Shown here: in pieces, positions 46,631 to 58,911 of the stretch | How positions within the stretch are numbered: the first letter of the stretch is position 1 | Layout: each line of letters starts with the position of its first letter | DNA from: Astragalus membranaceus | Lineage: Eukaryota > Streptophyta > Magnoliopsida > Fabales > Fabaceae | Reading direction: 5' to 3' | NCBI GenBank assembly: GCA_039519185.1 | Contig: CM076847.1 | Coordinates: 89,500,360-89,564,359, forward strand | Length of the DNA stretch: 64,000 nt | The notes under the pieces: generated by a model | What the model was told of the DNA's origin: nothing | The model's database searches: none | What the model saw: the letters and a program-made list of their open reading frames with translations, nothing else | Program-made: the position numbers and the translations under genes

Positions 46631-47970
46631 TTACTCAAGATATGGTTTAACTTCAGTGCAATTGATCAAGACATAAACATGTGCTGATTTATGCTCTTTA
46701 TCTGATAAGTAGTTGGTTGACTTCTTTCCCGAGGGGCGACCAGGTTTGATAAACACAGATAAAGTGAGCGGGTGTCTTTCTTCATCAATCTCCAATTCGT
46801 TTCTATTATTTATTGACAACATAAAGTTGTTGAAATAATGTGAACAAAAATAAATCGTTTCACGGTGTAGGTAAGCTGTGCAGATCGATCCTTCAACTCT
46901 AGCTTTATTCTTCACCGATCGTTTATAATCACCCATTAATCTACATATGACCGAAAAACACTTCATTAAACGATTCTCTCCACCAAATGTTGAAATAAAA
47001 TGTTGAAAAAGATAATTACCTCTCAAATGGATACATCCACCTATAATGAACTGGTCCACCAAGTCTTGCTTCATACGCAAGGTGAACCGATAGATGCTCC
47101 ATGATATCAAAGAAACCGGGAGGAAATATTCTCTCCAACTTACAGATGATGAAAGGAATATTCTGCTCCTTATTAATAAGATCACCCCTTCTCAATGTTG
47201 AAGAGCACATATTTTTAAAAAATTGACTAGTGGTTCCAAAACACACTTTGGTAATGAATTAAAAGCAATTGGTAACAAACACTCCATGAACACATGACAA
47301 TCATGACTTTTCATCGCATACATCTTCCCGGTGTTCACATCGACACATCTTGCAAGGTTAGAAGAATAACCATCTGGCATCCTCAATCCTTTCAACCATC
47401 GACAAACATCTTTTGCTTCATCTGGTGTTAGACAATATTTGGCTTTGGGTTTTAACATCTTCCCATTAGGCATTTCCACCAAATTCAAATCGGATCGATG
47501 TTTGCTACAGTAAAGAGCAGAATCCAATCTAGCCTTATTATTGTCTTTGGTTTTATCTTTCACATTCATCACAGTGACAAATATATGTGTTGTCAAAGAA
47601 ATTCTTCTCGATGTGCATAACATCGAGATTGTGCCTCAACAGATTATCTTTCCAATATGGGAGATTCCAAAATATGCTTTTTTTGTCCAATTGTGGACCT
47701 GTCCATAACCATCTAGTCGGGTGAGTTCCCCTACCTCCGTGGCTTGTGGAAAATCCATAACTCTGCTCCAGATTTCACCTGATGTCAACAAAGGTGGTGG
47801 TCCATCAGTTTCAACTACCCAAAAAGAGGTAATATAGGGTCTGAAATAATGAGAGATATTTAAAAATTCCCAGAATGATGCAGAGATCTATATGTAAGCA
47901 GAGTATTTAGATTTAGATACGCTTGAATGTATATAATCCTATCCTATACCCTATCCTATTGTCGTCCGCT

Positions 47971-48215
47971 ATGGCAAGGGTTGGTCGTTGGGGGTCCATA
48001 GAAAGTCCATTTTTTGAAATTTCTGAGAGATCAAAAAGAATACGCATGCTTTATTTATCACCAAGTAGAGATGAATACTATATGGTAGCGACGGGAAATT
48101 CTACCTCCTCTTTTTTATGAAGAGAATGAATCATTTTATCAAAGGATCATAAAAAAATGGGTCCGCACCTCTTGTGGGAATGATTTGGAAAATTCAAAAA
48201 GAATGTTTAGTATTG
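47971..48215 (+). other. Plastid DNA insertion (rpoB joined to ycf2)
   Basis: The plus strand 47971-48102 reads [20 protein letters not shown] then [20 protein letters not shown], matching the plastid RNA polymerase beta subunit (rpoB). Directly after it, about 48106-48212 reads [19 protein letters not shown] then [13 protein letters not shown], matching plastid Ycf2. These genes are far apart in plastomes, so the fragment is a chimera, joined before or during insertion. It lies in the TNP2 pseudogene and is opposite in strand. Confidence 0.85.
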
Positions 48216-48257
48216 ATTGATATTAGGGGATGTTTCAGAAGATCCCCTAATATCAAT
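48216..48257. repeat. Perfect 16-bp hairpin at the plastid-fragment border
   Basis: ATTGATATTAGGGGAT (48216-48231) is mirrored exactly by 48242-48257 with a 10-base loop. The right arm runs into transposase sequence, the left arm into the ycf2 part, as expected for a template-switching repair junction. Confidence 0.8.
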
Positions 48258-49710
48258 TTGAGACGAAGGCCTTCTTGTTCTTTCTAAATTTATGATCTTG
48301 CGGTAAGAATCTACGCCTTTGTGTGTTACATGCAGTGGGGGCATGCCAATTTACCGTGAGTCCCCCAACCGGACAACATACCATAAGCAGGAAAGTCGTT
48401 AATTGTCCACATCAATGCGGCTCTCATCATAAAATTCTTTTTTCCGTGCTGCATCATATGTCAAAACACCACACCACAATCTCTTAAGATCATTAATCAG
48501 AGGTTCCAAAAAGATATCAATGTTAGCTTTTGGATTGGATAGACCAGGTATCAGACAAGTCAAAAACATATACGGTTTAGTCATGCACATCTCAGGGGGA
48601 AGATTGTAAGGGGTAACAATGACTGGCCAACAAGAGTAGGGTGACGCCGATGCTTGGATATATAGAGTAAATCCATCAGAGCGCAAGCCAAGTCGAACAT
48701 TCCGTGGGTCTGAGACAAAATCTGAATGCACTTGATCAAAGTGCTTCCACGCTTCACCGTCAGATAGGTGGCATAAAATGTCGTCTGAGGTACGCCTATT
48801 GTCATAATGCCAAGTCATTTTCTGCGCAATTTCGGTCGATGCAAACATTGTTTGCAACCTTGGAACTATAGGCAAATAGAACATCGACTTTACAGGGATA
48901 GGTTTATAATTACGTTTTGCCCCATTACGATCATGATACCTTGGCTTTCCACAGAATTTGCATTCAAGTAGCTCACCATCATTTTTACCAAATTCGTTGT
49001 TGTAAAACAACATGTGCCCTTTCTCACAACAATCGATCTTCTTAAATTTCAATCCCAGCTTCGAAACTAACATCTTTGCTTCATAATAACTTTTGGGCAA
49101 ATTATCCTTGTTAGGTGTCGCTTCCAACATCATTTCAGTCACATAGTCTAAACCCACCTCAGAAATGTTACTCATGGACTTGAGAGCTAAAAGTTTCACA
49201 CACAGATAATTTTGACTGTGGCGAGCCTTCAAACAACGGTTTGTTTGAATCTCTTAACAAATTATAAAATTTTTGTGCTTCTTCATTTGGAAGTTCATCA
49301 TGATCGTCATATTCAGGCTCATCAAATGGCACATTCACCCTGAGACCATCACAAATCATGTTTTCCATCGACTCAAAAATTTCATTACGTGGAACACTAA
49401 CACCAGAACTGCTTGAAAGCCCTACCTCAAAATTTTGACGTCGTTGTTCTCCATGATCCACCCAAATCCAATAATTAGGCCTAAACCCCCAATGATACAA
49501 GTGCTCCCTGATTTCATCATCGGTCCTAATAGGTACACCGTCACATTTTAAGCATGGGCATCTAACCCCCTTTTTCCGTTGAGCCAATTCATGTCGCCAC
49601 GCTACCACAAGAAACTGTTCAACCCCAATTACAAAAGATTCCTTTAAACCCGCTCTTCTCAAATATAACCGATCATACACCCAATCACGATTAAATTCAT
49701 ACAAATTCAT

Positions 49711-49998
49711 CTACACGCATTTAAGAAAACGTGTTAGATTCCCTTAACATTCCCAATAATCTTTCAAGTTAGCGGCATCGATATGATCTCAGTGGAGATG
49801 ATTTCGAGCCGAATATGGGGGTTAAGGACAGATCAGACAAAACCCTTTTCCATATAAATAGTGAATGAAGTTATTTCTAACTCTCAACCTGAAAATTGTT
49901 AGTATCGTCTCGCAATTATCTCAATGGAGATGATTTCGAGCAAAATATGGGGGTGAGGGACATCACCTCACCCTTTTCCATCAACAACACACAGTCAT
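49711..49998 (-). other. Leader of the TNP2 gene
   Basis: Non-coding. Contains a duplicated block around TCTCAATGGAGATGATTTCGAGC (truncated here to its pattern): near-copies begin about 49790 and 49918. The LTR element at 49999 cuts this leader from its promoter. Confidence 0.45.
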
Positions 49999-51653
49999 TG
50001 ATAACTCCATTTTATATAGAGTTATTCATACATCTAATCATAACTAATTACTTGAAATCAAGTAGAATATGTGTTAAATATAGTAGTATAAGTAAGATAA
50101 CAACATTCTAGGAATTATGTGATGAATAAAGCATTTTGTATATATATTGGTATGTTTGATGTGTTTGTTCAGTTTACCTAGAGATGATGCTTCTGCACCA
50201 CGATGCTTCTGCACCACGATGCTTCTGCACCACGATGCTTCTGCACCACGATGCTCCTGCACTTAGTGCTTCTGCACCATCCTGCGCTAAATGTTTATAA
50301 CCCCACAATGGAAGCACCTCAATTCATACCACTGCACCAAAACTTCTATGACATCATGCTTTGTCACAAATCACATGGAGGCACATGCATAAGGAGGTGC
50401 CCACCATAAACATCATCATGAAAGGCTACTCATCTAAAGACACATGGCTCTCCACAATTGGACCTCCCCTTTAGACTCAATATTCTCAATCAAAGCTCTG
50501 AAAAGTAACTATGGTTAAGCCACCTTTGGTCAAGCTTGATCTCCAAGCAAACCCTTACTTGAACGAAACCTCCAAGGCTATATAAAGGCTTCCACTTCTC
50601 ACTTGAAAGACTATCGCATATCTCACTTGATAATATGTAGATCAAACACCTTACTTATATTTTAGTAGTTTCAATTCTTGCATTTTATTTACTAGTTAGT
50701 TGTAAGAAGGTGAGGAAGGAATTGACACCCTCTTCCTCCACTTCTTCATAGATAGACGAAGGAATCAGTGCTTCTGCACTTGATGCTTCTGTACCTGTCA
50801 GAATTCATGCAAAGGAACATCAATTTGTGTAACTTCTACCCTATTGATATCTTTTATATGATTCATGTTATCATGTTCCTTACAGATTCTCTCTATTATA
50901 TAATGAGTAACATGAGCTAAATTCCTTTAGTTGAGATGTTCTAACTTATAATGTTCTTTTGAGTAAGTTAATAGGTTTTTAAGTGTTGTAGCATTTTGGG
51001 TCTTGTGTTATACTACATCCATCTTATTTTAAGGTTGATCTCTTACAATAAGTAGAGTTATATTCACAGACATGGTTTATAATTAGAAATCAAGACTAAT
51101 AAGGGTGAGTGTTTTAATAAAGGCTTTGTTAAACTTGTTTTAATAAAGAAACTGTGTTAAAACCATGTTAAGTCCTAGACATAGGATAACATAGTCCTTA
51201 GGGTGAAACAGTGGGAACTTCAAAGGCAGGAGTGAACTTATTTAGCAAGCCCAGACATGGGAAGCTTGTAATGAAATTCTGAAGAAAGTAGCTGAAAAGC
51301 ACACACTTATGCAACTGCACTCAATGCTACTGCACTTGATGCTTCTGCACTTGATGCTTCTGCATCAATAGTGCTTCTGCATCTCTAAAAACATAGAAAC
51401 TCTCAAAAGAAGCATTATATAGTAAAGACATCTCAACTATCTGTCTCAACTGATTTCCTTCATCTTATTTTACATACTTGCATTATGTTTTTACTTAAAC
51501 TAAAAACCCAAAATTTGTGAGTAGAATAGTAGTAATAATTTATATGTTTTCTAAACACACACAAAGTTAATCCAATCCCTGTGGGTTCGACCTTTCTTAT
51601 CATTATATTACTTGTTTGTGACTGTGTATACTTGCACATCTTTTCAGACACCA
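49999..51653 (+). repeat. 5' LTR of the gag-only element
   Basis: 1655 bp. Near 50186 it holds five tandem units of about 17 bp around GATGCTTCTGCACCAC, of which the 3' LTR has only three. A TATATAAAGG at about 50579 is a candidate TATA box. Confidence 0.93.
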
Positions 51654-51659
51654 AGTTTT

Positions 51660-51677
51660 TGGCGCCGTTGCCGGGGA
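51660..51677 (+). other. Primer-binding site of the gag-only element
   Basis: TGGCGCCGTTGCCGGGGA lies six bases after the LTR end; this is the usual PBS of Athila/Tat-type plant gypsy elements. Confidence 0.8.
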
Positions 51678-51739
51678 TTGCCATTAATTTTTGTTGTTTA
51701 GATTTATAAGTTAGTGTTTTATTACTCTGGTATTTTGTT

Positions 51740-53403
51740 TTGTGCAGAAGCATTAGGTGCAGAAGCACTAGGTGCAGTTGCACTGAATATTTGCGCAGGG
51801 TCAGAACACCAGAATTTGCATTAGATCATGAGATAGAGAGGAGATTTAAGAGCTTGCAAAGACAACAAAGACCCAAAGACAGAGGTTCTAGCATGACTTC
51901 ACCACAACAATTCATCAACATGGGAGCAATAGGTATGTTAAATGATAGAAATAGACCCATGAGGGATTATGCTATGTTTAATCATCAAAATATGCAAACA
52001 AGTATAGCAAGACCTCATATTGATACTGTGCATTTTGAATTTAAACCCATGATGTTCCAAATGCTACAAACAATTGGTCAATTTGGTGGATCTCTCCATG
52101 AAGATCCCCATGAGCATTTAAAACAGTTTTTAGAAATATGTAGTAACTTTATCATTCCTGGTGTTAGTGAAGATGCATTTAAACTTAAGCTATTTCCATA
52201 TTCTTTGAAAGATAAGGCTAAATCTTGGTTGAATTCATTAATTCTATTCATACATGGAATGAAATGGCTGAAAAGTTTTTAGCAAAATATTTTCCACCCA
52301 TCAAAAATGCCAGAATGAGAAATGATATTACATCTTTTAGACAAAAAGACTTTGAATCATTGTTTGAAGTATGGGAAAGATGGAAAGAGCTTTTAAGAAA
52401 ATGTCCACATCATGGTCTGCCTGTCATTATTCAAATGGAAACTTTTTATAATGGTTTAGAACCCCAAACCAGAATAATGATTGATGCATCATCTGGGGGT
52501 GTGTTATTAAACTTGTCTTATAATGAAGCATTTGAATTGATTGATAGAATTGCAACAAATAGCTCTAGTTGGCCTACTGAGAGGGTGAGTGCCCAAAAGA
52601 AACCATCAGGGGTACATGAAATTAGTGATGTATCAGCCCTATCTGCTCAGTTAGCCTCACTGACAAATTTGTTTAAAAACTTCACTTCAACCAGTGCATC
52701 TGCACCTGGTGCAGCTGCACCAACAGAAAACACTGCAGCAACCATAGAACAAACCCCCCCAGGTGATACAAGTTGTGTGTATTGTGGAGGAGGTCACTTG
52801 TATGAAGAATGTCCCAGCAACCCTATTTCTGTTAACTATGCAGGGTACAACCAAAATAACAACCCTTACCCAAATACCTATAATCCAGATTGGAACAGTC
52901 ACTCAGATTTCTGGTGGGGGAGTAATAATGCTACTGCACCTAATGCAGCTGCACCATTTACTCCACCAGGATTCCTTTCTCAACACGTCCAAAGACCATC
53001 TGCACCAGAAATGGACAACTCCATGGAAGCCTTATTGAAATCATTTATGGATAAAACAGATGCATTTATGGATAGGACAGAAGCATTTATGAGTGATACA
53101 AAAGTTCAAATTTCAACTCTTAATGCCTCCATCAAAAATTTGGAGAATCAAGTGGGACAATTAGCAACAGCTCTGTATCAAAAACCAACAGGTACACTAC
53201 TCTCAAACACAGTAGCTACCACATCCCACAGACCAGGAAAGGAACAGGTGAAGGCCATTTCTCTTAGAAATGGAAAAGATCTTTTAGAACCACAAGAGAT
53301 TGAAGGTACAGGTAAGGGAGAAAAAAATAAAAATAAAAAAATGCTCAAGATGCAGAAGCACCTGATGCATCTGCACCTCATGAAGTTCCAACTCCAATGT
53401 TAG
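51740..53403 (+). pseudogene. Athila-type gag, frameshifted
   Basis: The first part (51740-52236) has FGGSLHEDPHEHLKQFLEIC and FPYSLKDKAKSWLNSL; the gag frame then jumps to a second frame (from about 52237) with IHTWNEMAEKFLAKYFPP, DFESLFEVWERWKELLRKCP and a knuckle CVYCGGGHLYEEC (CX2CX3HX4C, as usual in this lineage). Comparison with the family pattern suggests a small deletion removed the prolines after WLNSL and shifted the frame. A second shift occurs in an A-rich run near 53320-53340, joining gag to the protease frame. Nucleocapsid function is therefore unlikely from this copy. Ala-Ser-Ala-Pro stretches correspond to the dispersed TGCATCTGCACC motif. Confidence 0.85.
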
Positions 53404-54581
53404 TTCCTGAATACCCTCCTCCTCCTTATCCTCAAAGATTAAAAAAGGCACATGAGGAGAAGCAATTCAGTAAATTTCTTGAAATTTTAAAACAGTTACA
53501 CATTAATGTTCCCTTAGTTGAAGCACTTCAACAAATGCCTAATTATGCTAAATTCATGAAGGATGTACTTTCAAAAAGAAGAAGATTAGGGGATTTTGAA
53601 ACAGTTGCTATGTCTAAAGAATGTAGTTTAATTTTGCAAAACAAAATTCCAAGGAAATTGAAGGATCCTGGCAGTTTTACAATTCCATTCTCAATTGGAA
53701 AATTTTATACAGGTCATGCATTGTGTGATTTAGGTGCAAATATCAACTTGATGCCTAAATCAATATTTAAACAACTTGAGATTGGAAATGCTAGACCTAC
53801 AACTATAACACTTCAACTTTCTGATAGATCAATAGCCTACCCAGAGGGAATTATTGAAGATATTTTGGTTAAGGTTGACAAATTTGTGTTTCCTGCAGAT
53901 TTTGTTATTCTTGATTTTGATACAGATAAAGAAGTCTCAATCATCCTTGGAAGACCATTCTTGGCAACTGGAAAATCACTCATTGATGTACAAAAAGGAG
54001 AACTAACCATGAGAGTGAATGATCAAGAGGTGAAATTCAATGTGATGAATGCTCTGAAATATCCTGCAGAGGAGAGTGAAGAATGTTCAACAATCATTTC
54101 TCTTGACCATTTAGTGCAGAAGCAATTCCATAAGCAGTATGATCATCTCACCAGTGCAGCTGCACCACCTGAAGAAGAAATCTTGGAAAAAGACATTCTA
54201 CCAAGAGAAGAACCAGCACAAAAGGATCACCTGATTAATGCTGTTGCATCTGATGCTCCTGCACTGCTAGGTGAAGACATGGTGGAAAAGGAGAGTGTGG
54301 GAAGAAGAAATGAATCAGAAGAAGAAGAAAGTGTTAAAGAGATTGAGCCTGAACCAGACCCTAAAGAAGCACTCAACAAACAACCAACTCTCCCAACCCA
54401 ATGCCCATCTCACAAAAACCCAACTCCACAAAATTTGGTGAAAGTATATCCTAATGGGGCAGTGGAATTGTTTGATGAAGCCACCATTTCCACATTCCAA
54501 ATCAATGGAAAAAGGGTGAAGCAGTATAATGGAGCACATATGGTGAGGGACAAAGGCACCACTCATTTCCAAAATCTCTAA
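53397..54581 (+). pseudogene. Aspartic protease joined to a pol C-terminal tail
   Basis: After VPEYPPPPYPQRL and a conserved linker (FSKFLEILKQLHINVPLVEA) comes the retropepsin-like domain, with ALCDLGANINLMPKSIF and ILGRPFLATGKSLIDV. Instead of reverse transcriptase, a low-complexity acidic region follows and then VKVYPNGAVELFDEATISTF and QINGKRVKQYNG, which match the tail that normally closes Athila-type pol after integrase. About 3 kb of RT-RNaseH-IN coding is missing between them. The frame itself is open for 394 codons, so the element family may propagate using enzymes of a partner element. Confidence 0.8.
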
Positions 54582-56196
54582 ATCAAGGAGATAGTCAGGC
54601 TGAAAGACTCTTAAATCAAGCGCTTATGGGAGGCAACCCATGATTTTGAATTATTAATTATGTTCTTTTTTCAGTTTTATGTTTTGAAGTATTTTGTAGG
54701 AAAACAGAGGTGGATGGTGCAACTGCATCTGATGCAGATGCACCAAAAGCTGAGGAGCCCAAAAAGAAGAGACAGAAGGTGAAGCATTCTGCAATGAGGT
54801 CTAGCTCAAGGCTAAGGAGTGGAGCATCAAAACAGTAATTATATTTGAATTTTGTTAAATATTATGTTTAATTATGCTTTTGATAATTATATCATGCACT
54901 ATGTTATTTTGTGAACTAATCCTTCTCCCATGGTTTTATTTTTAAAGAGTAGTGAGGACACTGCTCAACTTTAAGTTGGGGGGAGAAGTTAACTTATTAT
55001 ATTATGCATGTGTGTTTAACTATAGTATATGTGTGTTTAACTATAGTATATGTGTGTTTACTTTGATATATGTTTTTTTTTAAATGTGTATCTACATGTT
55101 TAAATATGTGTTAGGATTTGATAGACAAATGCACCTCTTTGAACTGATTTTTAATGATGAAAAGAAGAAAAAGAAAATAAGCCTTGTTTTCCCCAAACGA
55201 CCAATTTTATTATTACTTTGACACATTAAAACTGAGTTTTGAAAAGAACCTTGCTATTTGAAAAACTATCTGATACAAGAGGAATTTTCAGAAAGCCAAG
55301 GTCAAAAACAAATTTTTACTAAAAATATAGAAGAGAATAAACAATTAAGTTTGGGGGAATTTCCATGAATACTAAGGCTGAGTATGAGAAGCTCAGAGTA
55401 GTCAAATGCAAAAAGGTTACCAAAAATCACTACAAAAAGAGCTCAAAGTGTTATAAACTAGCTATACTTGCCCAAATCATTAAACTGAACCTGTTCCAAA
55501 TAAGTGCATTTGGTTTGAAAGAAAAGAAATGCAAAAGAAAAGAAAGAAAAAGAAGAAAAAGAAAAGCAAAAATAAAACCAAAGAAAAAAAGTATGCACAA
55601 GGAGGTCAGTGAGGAGGGCAATATATGCTACAAATCTTGAAATGTAGGATCAAATGCAGTTGCACTCAAATGCATCTACACCATTACAAAAAAAAAGTCC
55701 AGTGCTTCTGCATTTCACAAAAATTCCCAAGTGCTTCTGCACCCAAGTGCATCTGCACCAAAGAGAGGAACCACCAAAAATAAGTATAGTGCATTGACTC
55801 AACAGTTTTGAAATGCTCAATCAAAGTCCTTAGTTGTACTTAAAGCCCCCCAAGTCTTGAAGATGTTGTTAGTCTAGTCTATATTTTGAAACACCTTTGT
55901 TTTGGCCAAACGTGATCTAAAATTTTCCAAAAGTGAAAGAGAAACTTTTTACTTAGTTTTGGAACTGATTGGATCTCAGTGGGGCACACACTCACATAAA
56001 TGAGTTTTAATAAACTTTGGATGTTTGGGAATTCAAAGGCACAAAGACAAAATGTTCTGAAAAACGAGGTTCATCAAATGCAAAATCATTCTTTGAAAAG
56101 ATATGAGCTAATCTGTTCTTCTTTAAATTGAAAATCCTACTTGTGTTTTCTTTTTGTCATTACTTGAGGACAAGCAACGGTTTAAGTTTGGGGGTG
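54582..56196 (+). other. 3' non-coding interior of the gag-only element
   Basis: Begins with AAGCGCTTATGGGAGGCAAC, a block found after pol in many plant Athila-type elements. It includes three 22-23-bp tandem units (ATGTGTGTTTAACTATAGTAT) at 54996-55065, purine-rich stretches with GGGGGA, and several copies of the TGCA motif. No further frame of note. Confidence 0.6.
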
Positions 56197-57956
56197 TGAT
56201 AACTCCATTTTATATAGAGTTATTCATACATCTAATCATAACGAATTACTTGAAATCAAGTAGAATATGTGTTAAATATAGTAGTATAAGATAACAACAT
56301 TCTAGGAATTATGTGATGAATAAAGCATTTTGTATATATATTGGTATGTTTGATGTGTTTGTTCAGTTTACCTACAGATGATGCTTCTGCACCACGATGC
56401 TTCTGCACCACGATGCTCCTGCACTTAGTGCTTCTGCACCATCCTGCGCTAAATGTTTATAACCCCACAATGGAAGCACCTCAATTCATACCACTGCACC
56501 AAAACTTCTATGACATCATGCTTTGTCACAAATCACATGGAGGCACATGCATAAGGAGGTGCCCACCATAAACATCATCATGAAAGGCTACTCATCTAAA
56601 GACACATGGCTCTCCACAATTGGACCTCCCCTTTAGACTCAATATTCTCAATCAAAGCTCTGAAAAGTAACTATGGTTAAGCCACCTTTGGTCAAGCTTG
56701 ATCTCCAAGTAAACCCTTACTTGAACGAAACCTCCAAGGCTATATAAAGGATTCCACTTCTCACTTGAAAGACCATCGCATATCTCACTTGATAATATGT
56801 AGATCAAACACCTTACTTATATTTTAGTAGTTTCAATTCTTGCATTTTATTTACTAGTTAGTTGTAAGAAGGTGAGGAAGGAATTGACACCCTCTTCCTC
56901 CACTTCTTCATAGATAGACGAAGGAATCAGTGCTTCTGCACTTGATGCTTCTGTACCTGTCAGAATTCATGCAAAGGAACATCAATTTGTGTAACTTCTA
57001 CCCTATTGATATCTTTTATATGATTCATGTTATCATGTTCCTTACAGATTCTCTCTATTATATAATGAGTAACATGAGCTAAGTTCCTTTAGTTGAGATG
57101 TTCTAACTTATAATGTTCTTTTGAGTAAGTTAATATGTTTTTAAGTGTTGTAGCATTTTGGGTCTTGTGTTATACTACATCCATCTTTTTTTAAGGTTGA
57201 TCTCTTACAATAAGTAGAGTTATATTCACAGACATGGTTTATAATTAGAAATCAAAACTAATAAGGGTGAGTGTTTTAATAAAGGCTTTGTTAAACTTGT
57301 TTTAATAAAGAAACTGTGTTAAAACCATGTTAAGTCCTAGACATAGGATAACATAGTCCTTAGGGTGAAACAGTGGGAACTTCAAAGGCAGGAGTGAACT
57401 TATTTAGCAAGCCCAGACATGGGAAGCTTGTAATGAAATTCTGAAGAAAGTAGCTGAAAAGCACACACTTATGCAACTGCACTCAATGCTACTGCACTTG
57501 ATGCTTCTGCACTTGATGCTTCTGCATCAATAGTGCTTCTGCATCTCTAAAAACATAGAAACTCTCAAAAGAAGCATTATATAGTAAAGACATCTCAACT
57601 ATCTGTCTCAACTGATTTCCTTCATCTTATTTTACATACTTGCATTCTGTTTTTACTTAAACTAGTAGGATACCCGTGCATACGCACGGGTGCTGTCGTG
57701 TTATTTTTATGAATGAACTTAGACAGTATTTAAATAGTTTGAACATTACCCCGTGAAAATAGAAACAAATTTAAAGTAGATAAAAAAGGAGTTTCAAATT
57801 AAAAATAGATAAATATTAAAATCTAAAAATGTAAAAGTATCATTTAAAAACAATACATGCATTTATCCCGTGTTTTTTTATATATCAGTGAAGTGTTCTT
57901 TTATAAATTAGTGTTGTTATCCTGTGTTTTTTTATATATTAGTGCAACTATCCCAT

Positions 57957-57998
<42 letters not shown>

Positions 57999-58851
57999 TT
58001 GCAGTTATACCCGTATTTTTTTTATATATCAGTGCAGTTATCTCGTGTTTTTTATGTATCAGTGCAGTTATCTCATAGTTTGAATTGATTATTTGAGTTG
58101 ATTAGTAGATTATAGTAGATAGTAAAAGATAGATAGTAGATTATTAATAAGAAATATTTATCCCGTGTTTTTTTTATATATCAGTAACAATTATTTGTCC
58201 TTCTTTTGGTATTAGTGACAAATATTTGTCCCGTGTGTTTTAAATATTAATCAGTTTAAATAGTCATTAAGTCTTCTTCTTTTATTAGATAGTAGGTTCA
58301 TAGTAATTTTCAAAAATTATAATTATCAATGGCAAATATTAATCCCGTGTTTTTTATATATCACTGCAGTTATCCCTTGTTTTTTATATATCAGTGCAAT
58401 TATTTGGTAGTTTCATTTGATTATTTTAGTTGATTAATAGATTATAGTAGATAGTAATTTTGTTAGATAGTAGATTATCAATAAGAAATAATTGTTTTAA
58501 ATATTAATTAGTCTTCTTGTTTTTTAGATAGTTGATTTGTAGTAGTAGTCTTCAAAAAAATTAATTTTCAATGACAAATATTAATATCGTGTTTTTTTTC
58601 ATATATTAGTGCAGTTATCCCGTGTTTTATATATATCAGTGCAGTTATCTCGTAGTTTCAATTGATTATTTTAGTTGATTAGTAGATTATAGTAGATAGT
58701 AAAAGAGAGATAGTAGATTATCAATAAGAAATATTTTTCTTAAATATTAATCAGTAGTTGAAATAGTCATTAAATATTATTGTTTTTTAGATAGTAGGTT
58801 TATAGTAGTCTTCAAAAATTTTAATTATCAATGACAAATATAAATCCTGTG

Positions 58852-58911
<60 letters not shown>

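Larger units (their letters stand above)
45157..49710 (-). pseudogene. TNP2-type CACTA transposase, broken
   Basis: It starts at 49710 with NRDWVYDRLYLRRAG, the transposase-associated domain with its CPCLKC zinc-like motif. The TNP2 domain follows (HMLFYNNEFGKNDGELLECK, DGEAWKHF, LGLRSDGF, about 49240-48290) and continues after a gap (about 47820-47450). DUF4218 (MPDGYSSNLARCVDV, KSHDCHVFMECLLPIAF) lies at about 47400-46660 and DUF4216 ([32 protein letters not shown]) at about 46200-45157. Breaks: frameshifts near 49220 and 48440, several in 47820-47600, a plastid DNA insertion at 47971-48215 with loss of neighbouring sequence, and a hAT element within the DUF4216 exon. Cannot make active transposase. 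Confidence 0.88.

Noticed and set aside
55365..55640. Lysine-rich 91-codon frame in the gag-only element
   Set aside because: Lies after the polyprotein stop in A-rich non-coding interior; composition explains it. A small accessory protein is not excluded but nothing supports it.
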